DNA from: Pseudomonadota bacterium
GTDB lineage: Bacteria > Desulfobacterota > Desulfobulbia > Desulfobulbales > SURF-16
Reading direction: 5' to 3'
Length of the DNA: 64,000 nucleotides
Assembly (NCBI GenBank): GCA_018897105.1
Contig: JAHILF010000011.1
Coordinates: 1-64,000, forward strand
In this document: positions 8,650-16,023 of the stretch, piece after piece
Position numbering within the stretch: the stretch's first letter is position 1
Layout of the letters: each line of letters opens with the position of its first letter
The notes under the pieces: model-generated
Told to the model about the DNA's origin: nothing
The model's database searches: none
What the model saw: only the letters and a program-made list of their open reading frames with translations
Position numbers and translations under genes: made by a program

Positions 8650-8893
8650 CTACAGCAGAACGCCGAGGCCGACTAAGACCTGGACCGGTTAGAGACAGAG
8701 GATAAAGATACCCAGGATGCGATGCAGACTGCGGCTGGCCGCCCCGGGAGCCGGCCTCGATGGCCTGCGGGTCCGCGGCCTCAGCCGGACGTCGGCAACA
8801 GTCGATAACTTCCCAGCCGTTTCGGGCAAACTCCAGGGCAAGCTCCAGGCCGATTCCCCGGTTGGCGCCGGTGATAAGTATGGTCTCTTTCAT
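8650..8893 (-). pseudogene. Truncated short-chain dehydrogenase (SDR) remnant
   Basis: From ATG 8893, with a good GGGGA box, the frame encodes a perfect Rossmann start (ILITGANRGIGLELALEF, TGxxxGIG motif) for about 42 residues. It then loses all SDR character. The catalytic YxxxK region and the remaining 200 residues are absent. The following 90 bases read in a different frame give a hydrophobic helix (HRILGIFILCL) that resembles the last helix of MarC-type membrane proteins, with stop codons inside. A deletion joining two genes is the simplest explanation, though the second part is a weak match. Confidence 0.6.
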
Positions 8894-9018
8894 GATTGTC
8901 CCCTCTTATGTGCTGTGGCAAATCCCAAAACTCATTCGTCCTTGAATAAAAGATACCCTGTAGATATGAGCTGCCGCGGAGCCAGGGAGCGCTTGCCCCG
9001 ACGGGCAAACCGAGACAG

Positions 9019-9549
9019 CTAATGCCCGGATAAGTTTGCAGCCCGCAACCCTGCCATGACTGCGGCACAGACCTCCTGCGGGCTTCGATGACGGCAGTCG
9101 ATGCTGATCTCGGCATACTGCAGATACAGAGCGGAGCGTTCGGCAAACAGGTCCTCCAGGGTCTGCTCCGGCCGTTTGACAAGGCCTCTGGTGTCGAAAT
9201 TATGAATTCTTGATCGCAGGGTGGGCAGGTCAACCTCCAGCAGAACGATCACGCCGTGGTACTGGAGCTGGGCCATGGCGGTTTGGCTGTAAACCGCGCT
9301 GCCGCCTGTGGCGATGACGTAGTTTGTGCAGTGGAGGTCGAGCAGAACCTTCTCCTCGATCCGGCGCAGGGCGAGATAACCTTCCCGGTCGACGATATCC
9401 TGCAGGGAGCGGCCATGGACAGCAGTCCGAATAAGGGCGTCGGTATCAATGAAGTGCATTGAGGCGCGCTGGGCCAGGAGGCGGCCGACGGAAGACTTGC
9501 CCGCGCCGGGCATGCCGATCAGAACAATATTTGAGCGGGAATCAGACAT
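9019..9549 (-). CDS. aroK: Shikimate kinase
   Basis: This 176-residue cytoplasmic kinase phosphorylates shikimate at the 3-hydroxyl in the chorismate pathway. Seen in the sequence: the P-loop GMPGAGKSSVGR near residue 12, the shikimate-binding DTD (residue 36 region), R at the EEK helix (LRRIEEKVL), the ATGGSAV loop, and a lid arginine region (VKRPEQTLEDLF). Length is normal for the family. It stands apart from the class II DAHP synthase at 58.4 kb, which catalyses the first step of the same pathway. Confidence 0.93.
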   Translation of the reverse strand: MSDSRSNIVLIGMPGAGKSSVGRLLAQRASMHFIDTDALIRTAVHGRSLQDIVDREGYLALRRIEEKVLLDLHCTNYVIATGGSAVYSQTAMAQLQYHGVIVLLEVDLPTLRSRIHNFDTRGLVKRPEQTLEDLFAERSALYLQYAEISIDCRHRSPQEVCAAVMAGLRAANLSGH

Positions 9550-9629
9550 AGGATGAGGATACTATTGAAGGCATAAGGCATAAGGAAGGGTAAGGAAAAC
9601 GGGGAATCTTGTCAACCGCTTAGGGGCAT

Positions 9630-9899
9630 TCAGTCGCCTCTGTGCCAGATCAGCTGCCCGTCCTTGAAGACCTGGCGTACCCGGTGAAAGGGGATCGAAC
9701 AGATTTCCCCGTCAGGGTCATAAAGCAGAAAAGAAAAATGGTCGCCGGGGATCAATTCCATCATGGAGAAAGGGACACTGATGATTGTATCTTCAATGCG
9801 GTCGTAATAGCCGATGTCAAAATTTCCCCGGCCAAAATCTTTATCCCAGATGATTCTATTGAGCAGATCCTGGATGGGTATCATCTGATTTTGTTTCAT
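9630..9899 (-). CDS. DUF504 (MJ1316-type) protein
   Basis: This is a 90-residue protein with the DUF504 fold: IQDLLNRIIWD, GYYDRIED, then the terminal IPFHRVRQVFKDG-LIWHR. The family (PF04457) is linked to RNA end recognition or repair in some fusions, but its role in bacteria is unproven. The start is placed at ATG 9899, inside the 3' end of the upstream gene; ATG 9884 is possible. The overlap with the secreted protein gene suggests translational coupling, although the two have no obvious common function. Confidence 0.75.
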   Translation of the reverse strand: MKQNQMIPIQDLLNRIIWDKDFGRGNFDIGYYDRIEDTIISVPFSMMELIPGDHFSFLLYDPDGEICSIPFHRVRQVFKDGQLIWHRGD

Positions 9900-10296
9900 C
9901 ATCAGGCAATGGCTGCACCGAAAGGTCTCCTGCCTGTTCGCTATGATTCTGCGCTTCCTGCTGCGCTCTCTCACAGATAATCCTGTCACCGTCCGGAAAG
10001 GCGATCAGCAGGGAATCCCCGCGAAAATTATAATAATAGTTCACCGGACCGTATGCCCCCTCCACCCGGATCGCGCCGACCACCATGCTGTAGGCAGTCC
10101 GTTCGCCGTTCATATCAAAATACTCTTTGTCAATGACCAGCTTGACCTGCCGCCCATGGATACTCACGCACTGCCAGGCGCCCCTGACCCGTTGCGCACC
10201 ATGCTGGAACTGCGCGGCAAAAACCTTTGGTCCGGCAAATAAGAGAACCTGGCTGAATACGATACCGGACACAAACGCCTTTCCAATACATTTCAT
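9856..10296 (-). CDS. Putative secreted protein of unknown function
   Basis: This is a 146-residue protein with a signal peptide (basic start, hydrophobic core SGIVFSQVLLFAG, cleavage after VFAA). The mature part (about residues 29-110) looks like a small beta-rich domain, followed by an acidic, low-complexity tail. No family is recognised. An AAAGG box precedes the ATG. Its last 15 codons overlap the start of the DUF504 gene. Confidence 0.65.
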   Translation of the reverse strand: MKCIGKAFVSGIVFSQVLLFAGPKVFAAQFQHGAQRVRGAWQCVSIHGRQVKLVIDKEYFDMNGERTAYSMVVGAIRVEGAYGPVNYYYNFRGDSLLIAFPDGDRIICERAQQEAQNHSEQAGDLSVQPLPDDETKSDDTHPGSAQ

Positions 10297-10535
10297 GTTA
10301 TGCCTTTAAGCCGATTGCTGAGGTTCAAATGCAACTCCTGTTATCCGCTGCCGGTAGCGAAAACTCTAGCATGAACCCGCGCCAAATGGCAAGAAAGTTG
10401 TCAGGGGGACGGCAAAGAAAATGCATGGTAACAATAAAGAACAGGGGAAAAATCGGGAATTACAGCTTACATAAAAATGCAATCTCCAGACTTCCGCAAG
10501 CTGTCGGCAGGCAGGCTGCAGGATTTGGCAGAACA

Positions 10536-11837
10536 TCACCCCACCCACAGATGGCAGATGGCCACCGAAGCGATAATGCCTGCCGCATCGGCACACAGGG
10601 CGGCGGGCAGGGCGTGGCGGGTTCTTCTGATGCCCACGCTGCCGAAATAAACGGCCAGCACGTAAAAGGTGGTTTCCGTGGAGCCCTGCATGGTGGAGAC
10701 CAGCAGGGAGAGGAAGCTGTCCGGGTCCTTGTTGACGATCTCGCTCATGATGCCGAAGGCGCCGCTGCCGGACAGGGGCCGCATCAGCGCCATGGCCAGG
10801 GCCTCGGCCGGCATGCCCACCGCCTCGGTAAGCGGTGACAGGAGTTTTATCATGATATCCATGGCGCCGCTGGCCCGGAACATGCCGATGGCGACAAAAA
10901 TCGCCACCATGAAGGGAATGATGCGCACGGCGGTGGAAAACCCCTCTTTAGCCCCGTCGGTGAGGGTTTCGTAAATCTTTACCCCCCGCAGGTAGCCGAA
11001 AATAAGCAAGACGGAGATGAGCACGGGAATGAGCCAGCTTGAGATGGTGTTTAAGGTGTCGGCTGCGTTCATGGAAACCGCCGGGGCATTCTGCCACTGG
11101 TAGACCATGCCGCCGGCAAAGGCAAGGATAAGCAGCCAGATGAAGATCCTGCCGCTTCTGCCCGGGGGCAGCAGATCAGCCCCCTCCTCCCCGCTCTGCT
11201 CCTCACTGTTGTCCGCTTTTTCATAGGGTGCGGTCTGCAGCACCTCTTGCCTGGCGGACAGCATTTTGGCCATGAAAATGGCCACAAAGGTTGAGCAGCA
11301 GGTGGCGACCAGCGACGGGATCAGCACGGCAGCCGGACTGGTGGCATTGGCCGCGGCCCGCACCGTGATCACCCCCAGGGGAAGCAGGGTGACGCTTGAG
11401 GTGTTGATGGCAAGAAACAGACACATGGCATTGGTGGCCGTGCCCTTTTCCACCGCGAGCTTGTCCAGCTCCTGCATGGCCTTGATGCCCATGGGCGTGG
11501 CCGCATTGCCCAGCCCCAGGGCATTGGCCGCCATATTCATGATCATGGCGCTCATGGCCGGATGATCAGGGGGCACATCCGGGAAGAGCCGTACCATGAC
11601 GGGGCGCACCCAGCGGGCGACAATGCGCAGCAGACCGCCGGCCTCGGCCACCTTCATGATGCCGAGCCAGAGGGCCATGGGGCCGATGAGACCGATGGCC
11701 AGGGTGACCGCCCCCTTTGCCGATTCAAAAGAGGCCTTGGTGACTTCATCCATCCTGCCGGTATAGGCTGCGGTCACGGTGGCGATGAGCACCATGGAAA
11801 GCCATATGATGTTGATGGCAGAAGGTTTTTGCTTCAT
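10536..11837 (-). CDS. Nucleoside-recognition (SpmA/SpmB-type fused) membrane protein
   Basis: This 433-residue membrane protein contains two Gate/nucleoside-recognition domains, equivalent to SpmA (about residues 40-190) followed by SpmB (about 270-430). Signature stretches are NMAANALGLGNAATPMGIKAM and, in the second half, SGSGAFGIMSEI and MQGSTETTFYVLAVYFG. In Bacillus the separate proteins affect spore core dehydration; in non-sporulating Proteobacteria the fused form is of unknown function, perhaps a transporter. An acidic cytoplasmic linker near 230 joins the halves. GGAG precedes ATG 11837. Confidence 0.85.
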   Translation of the reverse strand: MKQKPSAINIIWLSMVLIATVTAAYTGRMDEVTKASFESAKGAVTLAIGLIGPMALWLGIMKVAEAGGLLRIVARWVRPVMVRLFPDVPPDHPAMSAMIMNMAANALGLGNAATPMGIKAMQELDKLAVEKGTATNAMCLFLAINTSSVTLLPLGVITVRAAANATSPAAVLIPSLVATCCSTFVAIFMAKMLSARQEVLQTAPYEKADNSEEQSGEEGADLLPPGRSGRIFIWLLILAFAGGMVYQWQNAPAVSMNAADTLNTISSWLIPVLISVLLIFGYLRGVKIYETLTDGAKEGFSTAVRIIPFMVAIFVAIGMFRASGAMDIMIKLLSPLTEAVGMPAEALAMALMRPLSGSGAFGIMSEIVNKDPDSFLSLLVSTMQGSTETTFYVLAVYFGSVGIRRTRHALPAALCADAAGIIASVAICHLWVG

Positions 11838-12190
11838 GCAGGCACTCCGGTTTGTTTTTGCCGAGATCTCGTTGCCTTTGCACAGAGGAGGCGACACGGA
11901 CAGCTGCGGCAAGCCGCCGCCGTTTGATTATTCTGCCACAGCATACGCAAAATATCTTCTTACGGCAAACAATTCATGTCTATTTTCACAAGGAACGGTG
12001 ATGGCGGGAGCGGAGAGGGGGGAAGAATACGGCTGATTCGGCCGGCAAGCATTCACATCAATAAATGAGCTTACGCTTGACCTTGTTTCCACTTTTATCT
12101 TATAAAGCCGGGTACACCAATGTCAGCGGATGTTCATCTCGTCATTTTAGCCATGAAACCCTGCGAGGTCACTCTACAACCTGTACAGTT
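11838..12190. other. Divergent intergenic region upstream of mntP
   Basis: About 350 bases between the SpmA/B-like gene and mntP. I looked for a yybP-ykoY manganese riboswitch, common upstream of mntP, and did not see its conserved loops. No gene is supported here. Confidence 0.4.
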
Positions 12191-12751
12191 ATGGAACCGG
12201 TCACCCTTATTTTCATAGCCCTGGCCCTGGCCATGGACGCCTTTGCCGTGGCCCTGGCCGCCGGCGTTGCCCTGCACCCGGTGAGCAAAAGGCAGCTCTT
12301 CCGCCTGGGCTTTCACTTCGGCCTTTTCCAGGGACTGATGCCGATCATCGGCTGGCTGGCCGGTCTTGGTGTGCAGGGTCTGATCAGCGCCTATGACCAC
12401 TGGCTGGCCTTCGGCCTGCTCTCCTTTGTCGGGGGCAAAATGATCTTTGAGGCCTTTCAGGATGACGAGGAGAAGCAGAAAACCGACCCCACCAAAGGGG
12501 CGACCATGGTCATGCTCTCCATTGCCACCAGCATCGACGCCTTGGCGGTAGGGCTTTCCCTGGCCGTTATCGGCGTCAACATCTGGACCCCGGCCCTGGT
12601 GATCGCCGTGACCGCCGCCACCCTGACCGTGGCGGGCATGCTGCTGGGCGGCAAAATCGGCATGATCTGGGGCAAACGGGTGGAGGTGCTGGGCGGCCTG
12701 CTGCTCATCGGCATCGGGTTAAAAATCCTGGTGGACCACCTGGGGCAGTAG
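12191..12751 (+). CDS. mntP: Manganese efflux pump MntP
   Basis: This 186-residue inner-membrane protein has six hydrophobic segments arranged as two three-helix repeats. Each repeat has the conserved acidic motif that binds Mn2+: ALAMDAFAVALAAG in helix 1 and ATSIDALAVGLSLA in helix 4. It exports manganese from the cytoplasm. ATG 12191 fits the family's N-terminus; a convincing ribosome binding site is not visible. The TAG stop lies inside an inverted repeat that begins at 12748, so this repeat appears to have inserted exactly at the end of the gene. Confidence 0.92.
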   Translation: MEPVTLIFIALALAMDAFAVALAAGVALHPVSKRQLFRLGFHFGLFQGLMPIIGWLAGLGVQGLISAYDHWLAFGLLSFVGGKMIFEAFQDDEEKQKTDPTKGATMVMLSIATSIDALAVGLSLAVIGVNIWTPALVIAVTAATLTVAGMLLGGKIGMIWGKRVEVLGGLLLIGIGLKILVDHLGQ

Positions 12752-12881
12752 GGGCACCCCTTGTGGGTGCCCTGGGTCGGGCTGCCCGTTGTTTGCCATT
12801 GTCTCTGTATTTCTTCGGGTATCCATGCTGGCCAAATTGGGAGCCCAGCCGGGATAGGGCACCCACGAGGGGTGCCCCTAC
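12748..12881. repeat. Inverted-repeat element of the GTAGGGGCA type, copy A
   Basis: The left end (GTAGGGGCACCCCTTGTGGG and on to 12773) is repeated inverted at 12856-12881 with one mismatch over 26 bases. Between them lie about 80 bases with no gene. A related element occurs at 55631-55738. Such small palindromic elements are often dispersed in bacterial genomes between genes; they may be REP-like or MITE-like. This copy overlaps the mntP stop codon. Confidence 0.7.
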
Positions 12882-12886
12882 ACACC

Positions 12887-13252
12887 TCACTTCTCACTCT
12901 TAACTCCTGACTCCTGACTTTTCACTTCCACCTTCAGCACCACCCTCTCCCTTTCCCGCACCGCAGGGCGCCACTGGCTGAGCTGCGCCAGACTGCCGGT
13001 GGGGCAGGCCTCCACGCACACCCCGCAGAAGACGCAGGCGAACGGCTCGTATTCCCACAGACCTTCCTTGCGGCGAACGGTGAGGCATTGCGAAGGACAG
13101 GTGCGGGCGCAGGTGCCGCACAGGATGCATTTTTCCACATCATTGACCAGCTGGCCGCGGCTGCCGACAAAGAGCTGCCGCGGGCTCTGGGGGTATGGCC
13201 GGGTGGCGCAGCGGCTAAACAGGTTTTTCAGGACAACCGGGATCATGAACAT
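12887..13252 (-). CDS. echF: Ech hydrogenase subunit F (2[4Fe-4S] ferredoxin-like)
   Basis: This 121-residue subunit holds two classical 4Fe-4S motifs, CILCGTCARTCP (about residues 45-56) and CVFCGVCVEACP (about 74-85). It would pass electrons from reduced ferredoxin to the small subunit EchC. It is the last gene of echABCDEF, 10 bases after echE. The start ATG 13252 follows a GGAG box. The last ten residues (SQESGVKSEK) come from a low-complexity repeat (CTGACTCCTGACT) and are unlikely to be structural. Confidence 0.9.
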   Translation of the reverse strand: MFMIPVVLKNLFSRCATRPYPQSPRQLFVGSRGQLVNDVEKCILCGTCARTCPSQCLTVRRKEGLWEYEPFACVFCGVCVEACPTGSLAQLSQWRPAVRERERVVLKVEVKSQESGVKSEK

Positions 13253-13262
13253 ATTTGCTCCG

Positions 13263-14339
13263 TTACCGTTCCGTACAACTGATGCAGGGATCAATGGACA
13301 GCAGCACCACCGGCACGTCGGCCAGCTCAATGCCCGGCAGCATGACAGTCAGGGCCGGGATATTGGCAAAGGTCGGGGTGCGGATGCGCAGGCGGTCCAG
13401 GAATTTGCCGCCGTTTGCCTTGATATAGTAGAGACACTCCCCCCGAGGCTGCTCGGCCCTGGCCACAATCTCCCCCTCCGGCCTGCCCTTGACCGGCACG
13501 CTGATGTCGCCTGTCGGCAGTTTGCCAATGGCCTGGCGGATCAGATCGATGGACTGGCCCAGCTCGGCAAAGCGCACCCTGCACCTGGCATAACAGTCGC
13601 CGTCCTGCTCCACCACCGGGGCAAAATCAAGCTCGCAGTAGGCGGCATAGCCCAGCAGGCGCATGTCCTGGGCCACCCCGCAACTGCGCAGCATCGGCCC
13701 GACGCAGCCAAACTCCATGGCCTGTTTCCCAGAAAGTACCCCTTTGCCCCTGGTGCGCTTCTGCACCGTGTAATCATGCAGGATGGTGCGGCCCATGGCC
13801 TTGATCCCCTTATCCACCTCCGCAAGTTCCGAGAGAATCCAGCCGGTCTGGCCGGTGTCCAGGTCCCGCCGCACGCCGCCGATGACGTTGACCGAGAGGA
13901 TCACCCGGTTGCCGGCCGTGGCCTCGTTGATGTCCATGATCCGTTCCCGCACCTTCCACAGCTGCATAAACAGGCTCTCAAAACCCATGGCATCGGCAAA
14001 CAGGCCCAGCCACAGCAGATGGCTGTGCAGCCGGTGCAGCTCCGACCAGATGACCCGCAGGAACCTGGCCCGGGGCGGTGGCTCCACCCCCATCAGCGCC
14101 TCAAGCCCCTGGCAGTAGGTGAGGGCGTGGATCATGGAGCAGATGCCGCACACCCGCTCAACGACCTGGATCATCTGGCGGAAATCCCGGATATCCGCCA
14201 GCTTTTCCAGGCCGCGGTGCACGTAGCCGAAGGCCGGGGTGGCGGAGATAACGATCTCATCCTCAATCTTGAGGTTAAGGTGCAGGGGCTCAGGCAGCAC
14301 CGGATGCTGGGGCCCGAAGGGAATAACGGTGCCGGCCAT
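13263..14339 (-). CDS. echE: Ech-type [NiFe] hydrogenase large subunit EchE
   Basis: This subunit of about 358 residues is homologous to NuoD but retains both nickel ligand pairs: ERVCGICS near residue 65 and DPCISCTER at the extreme C-terminus. It is therefore a true group 4 hydrogenase rather than a complex I subunit. The protein ends right after the distal motif, as Ech large subunits do, with no cleavable C-terminal extension. ATG 14339 gives the typical start (MAGTVIPFG). A GTG at 14345 overlapping the echD stop would add two residues. Confidence 0.93.
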   Translation of the reverse strand: MAGTVIPFGPQHPVLPEPLHLNLKIEDEIVISATPAFGYVHRGLEKLADIRDFRQMIQVVERVCGICSMIHALTYCQGLEALMGVEPPPRARFLRVIWSELHRLHSHLLWLGLFADAMGFESLFMQLWKVRERIMDINEATAGNRVILSVNVIGGVRRDLDTGQTGWILSELAEVDKGIKAMGRTILHDYTVQKRTRGKGVLSGKQAMEFGCVGPMLRSCGVAQDMRLLGYAAYCELDFAPVVEQDGDCYARCRVRFAELGQSIDLIRQAIGKLPTGDISVPVKGRPEGEIVARAEQPRGECLYYIKANGGKFLDRLRIRTPTFANIPALTVMLPGIELADVPVVLLSIDPCISCTER

Positions 14340-14341
14340 CT

Positions 14342-14707
14342 TCACTGCCCCCCGGCCGGCCCGCTGGGCCCACGAAAAGGTGGTGGGCTGTCTTCCCCCT
14401 GCAGGTACAGGGTGCGCCGGTAATCAGGAATAAGACCGCTAAAACAAAGGCCGAAATGGTCCTGAATCTCATTTTCCACCAGAAAGGCGGCAGCATAGAT
14501 GCCGCAGATGCTGGGCACCTCATCTCCGCTGACTGTCAGCCGCAGATGGCTGAGCGAGAGCTCCCGGTCAAAATGATAGAGCATCTCGGCCCCGGCGCTG
14601 TCCGCCCTGACACAGGTGATGGTGACAAAACGGCAGCCTTGTTCCTTTAAAGCGGCAACCGCCCGGCACAGCTCCCCGCTTTCGATCCTGTCCGCGGTAA
14701 TGGTCAT
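14342..14707 (-). CDS. echD: Ech hydrogenase subunit D (NuoC-like)
   Basis: This 121-residue protein matches the 30-kDa/NuoC family, with the conserved AAFLVENEIQDHFG stretch near residues 73-86 and a PDYRRTLYL tail. It is a structural subunit of the hydrophilic arm. Its ATG overlaps the echC stop (ATGA) and its stop overlaps the GTG option of echE, giving tight translational coupling. It is shorter than NuoC, as usual for Ech. Confidence 0.88.
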   Translation of the reverse strand: MTITADRIESGELCRAVAALKEQGCRFVTITCVRADSAGAEMLYHFDRELSLSHLRLTVSGDEVPSICGIYAAAFLVENEIQDHFGLCFSGLIPDYRRTLYLQGEDSPPPFRGPSGPAGGQ

Positions 14708-15162
14708 TTCCCCTCCCCTTTTCCTTTACTTTTTTCCCTGAATTTTTCCAGGGCCAGCACCACCCCGTCGATGATGGCCTCGGGCCGGGCCGGGCAGCCC
14801 GGCACATAGACATCCACCGGGATGACCTTGTCCACCCCGCCCACCACATTGGGCGCCTCCCTGAATATGCCGCCGGAGAGCCCGCAGGCGCCGATGGCCA
14901 CCACCACTTTGGGTTCCGGCATCTGCTCAAAGAGAACGGTCAGCACCTCCCGGTTGCGGAGATTGACCGTGCCCGTCACCAGCAGGATATCGGCATGCTT
15001 GGGATTGCCCACGTTCACCACCCCGAAACGCTCCACGTCATAGACCGGGGTCAGACAGGCCAGGGTCTCGATGTCGCAGCCGTTGCAGCTGCCGCAGTCA
15101 AAATGGAGCAGCCAGGGAGATCGGCGCCGGGCCGTGCTGATCAGTTTATCGATGAGTCCCAT
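14704..15162 (-). CDS. echC: Ech hydrogenase small subunit EchC (NuoB-like)
   Basis: This 152-residue subunit carries the single proximal 4Fe-4S cluster ligands: CGSCNGCD near 23-30, GACGLSGG near 93-100 and PGCPARPE near 121-128. It contacts the NiFe site of EchE. The basic C-terminus (KSKGKGEGK) is low complexity. Six bases separate it from echB. Confidence 0.92.
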   Translation of the reverse strand: MGLIDKLISTARRRSPWLLHFDCGSCNGCDIETLACLTPVYDVERFGVVNVGNPKHADILLVTGTVNLRNREVLTVLFEQMPEPKVVVAIGACGLSGGIFREAPNVVGGVDKVIPVDVYVPGCPARPEAIIDGVVLALEKFREKSKGKGEGK

Positions 15163-15168
15163 GCCCTT

Positions 15169-16023
15169 TTACCCTTTGAGCCAGGAGAGATTAAGCGCGG
15201 ACAGGACAAAGGCCGCGCCCCAGCCCCAGCCGAGCATCCAGCGCCAGGTCAGACGGGCTGCGACGTTGTCCAGCATAATGACTGCCAGGAAAGCCGCCAG
15301 GGGCAGCAGGATCATGGCCGGGGTACTGGTTGCCCAGAACAGGGAACAGATGGCGAGATAGAGCACAATATCAAGCCAGTGGGCGATTTCCAGCAGGCCG
15401 AGATAGGGACCGACATATTCGGTGAACACCCCCCGCACCAGTTCCTGATGGGCGTGATGGCAGCCGGCCAGATCAAAGGGCGATTTGCGCATCTTAACGG
15501 TCAAGGCAAAGAAAAAGGCGGCAAACAGCAGGGGCAGACGGTAAAGCAGCGGCTCCGGCAGGGCAGACAATTCACTGAGGCGAAAGCTGCCCGTGGTGAG
15601 ATAGAGCGCCCCGGCAATGAGAAAAAGCAGGGTCTCACAGCTCAGCATCTGCCATAGTTCGCGCTGGGAAGCGGTCTGGCTGTATGGCGAAGGGGAGGCC
15701 ATGGCCCCCAGCACCAGAAAAACGCCGCCCACCATATGGACAAAGAGGATGACCAGCAGATCCCCCTGCAGGGCAAAAAAAACCAGGGCGAAGGCGGCTG
15801 CCCCAAGGCTTGCCACCGGAGAAAATGCCTGCCACGGGTTGGTGACCATCCTCTCCTTGGCCATGAGCTTGATCACATCCAAAAAAGGCTGGCTCAGAGG
15901 CGGACCCTGGCGTGACTGGAGGCGTGCTGTAAGCCGCCGGTCTATGCCGCTGAGCAGTCCTCCCAGAAGGATCGCGGCACAGGGCACTGCCAGGGCAAGA
16001 GCGGCTGTCTGCATCATTTCCAT
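15169..16023 (-). CDS. echB: Ech hydrogenase membrane subunit EchB (NuoH-like)
   Basis: This 284-residue subunit with about eight membrane helices is homologous to NuoH/HyfC and anchors the hydrophilic arm. Conserved features are RLQSRQGPPLSQPFLDVIKL near residues 32-51 and the acidic loop KSPFDLAGCHHAHQELVRG near 180, which faces the quinone-like cavity. ATG 16023 overlaps the end of echA by ten bases; ATGs at 16017 and 16014 are alternatives. Confidence 0.9.
   Translation of the reverse strand: MEMMQTAALALAVPCAAILLGGLLSGIDRRLTARLQSRQGPPLSQPFLDVIKLMAKERMVTNPWQAFSPVASLGAAAFALVFFALQGDLLVILFVHMVGGVFLVLGAMASPSPYSQTASQRELWQMLSCETLLFLIAGALYLTTGSFRLSELSALPEPLLYRLPLLFAAFFFALTVKMRKSPFDLAGCHHAHQELVRGVFTEYVGPYLGLLEIAHWLDIVLYLAICSLFWATSTPAMILLPLAAFLAVIMLDNVAARLTWRWMLGWGWGAAFVLSALNLSWLKG

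Noticed and set aside
11838-12190. yybP-ykoY manganese riboswitch upstream of mntP
   Set aside because: Looked for because of the gene, but its conserved internal loops were not found.
12999-14423. Long open frame opposite the echE/echF genes
   Set aside because: It is antisense to two genes with intact catalytic motifs and has no family resemblance; it arises from GC-rich codon bias.
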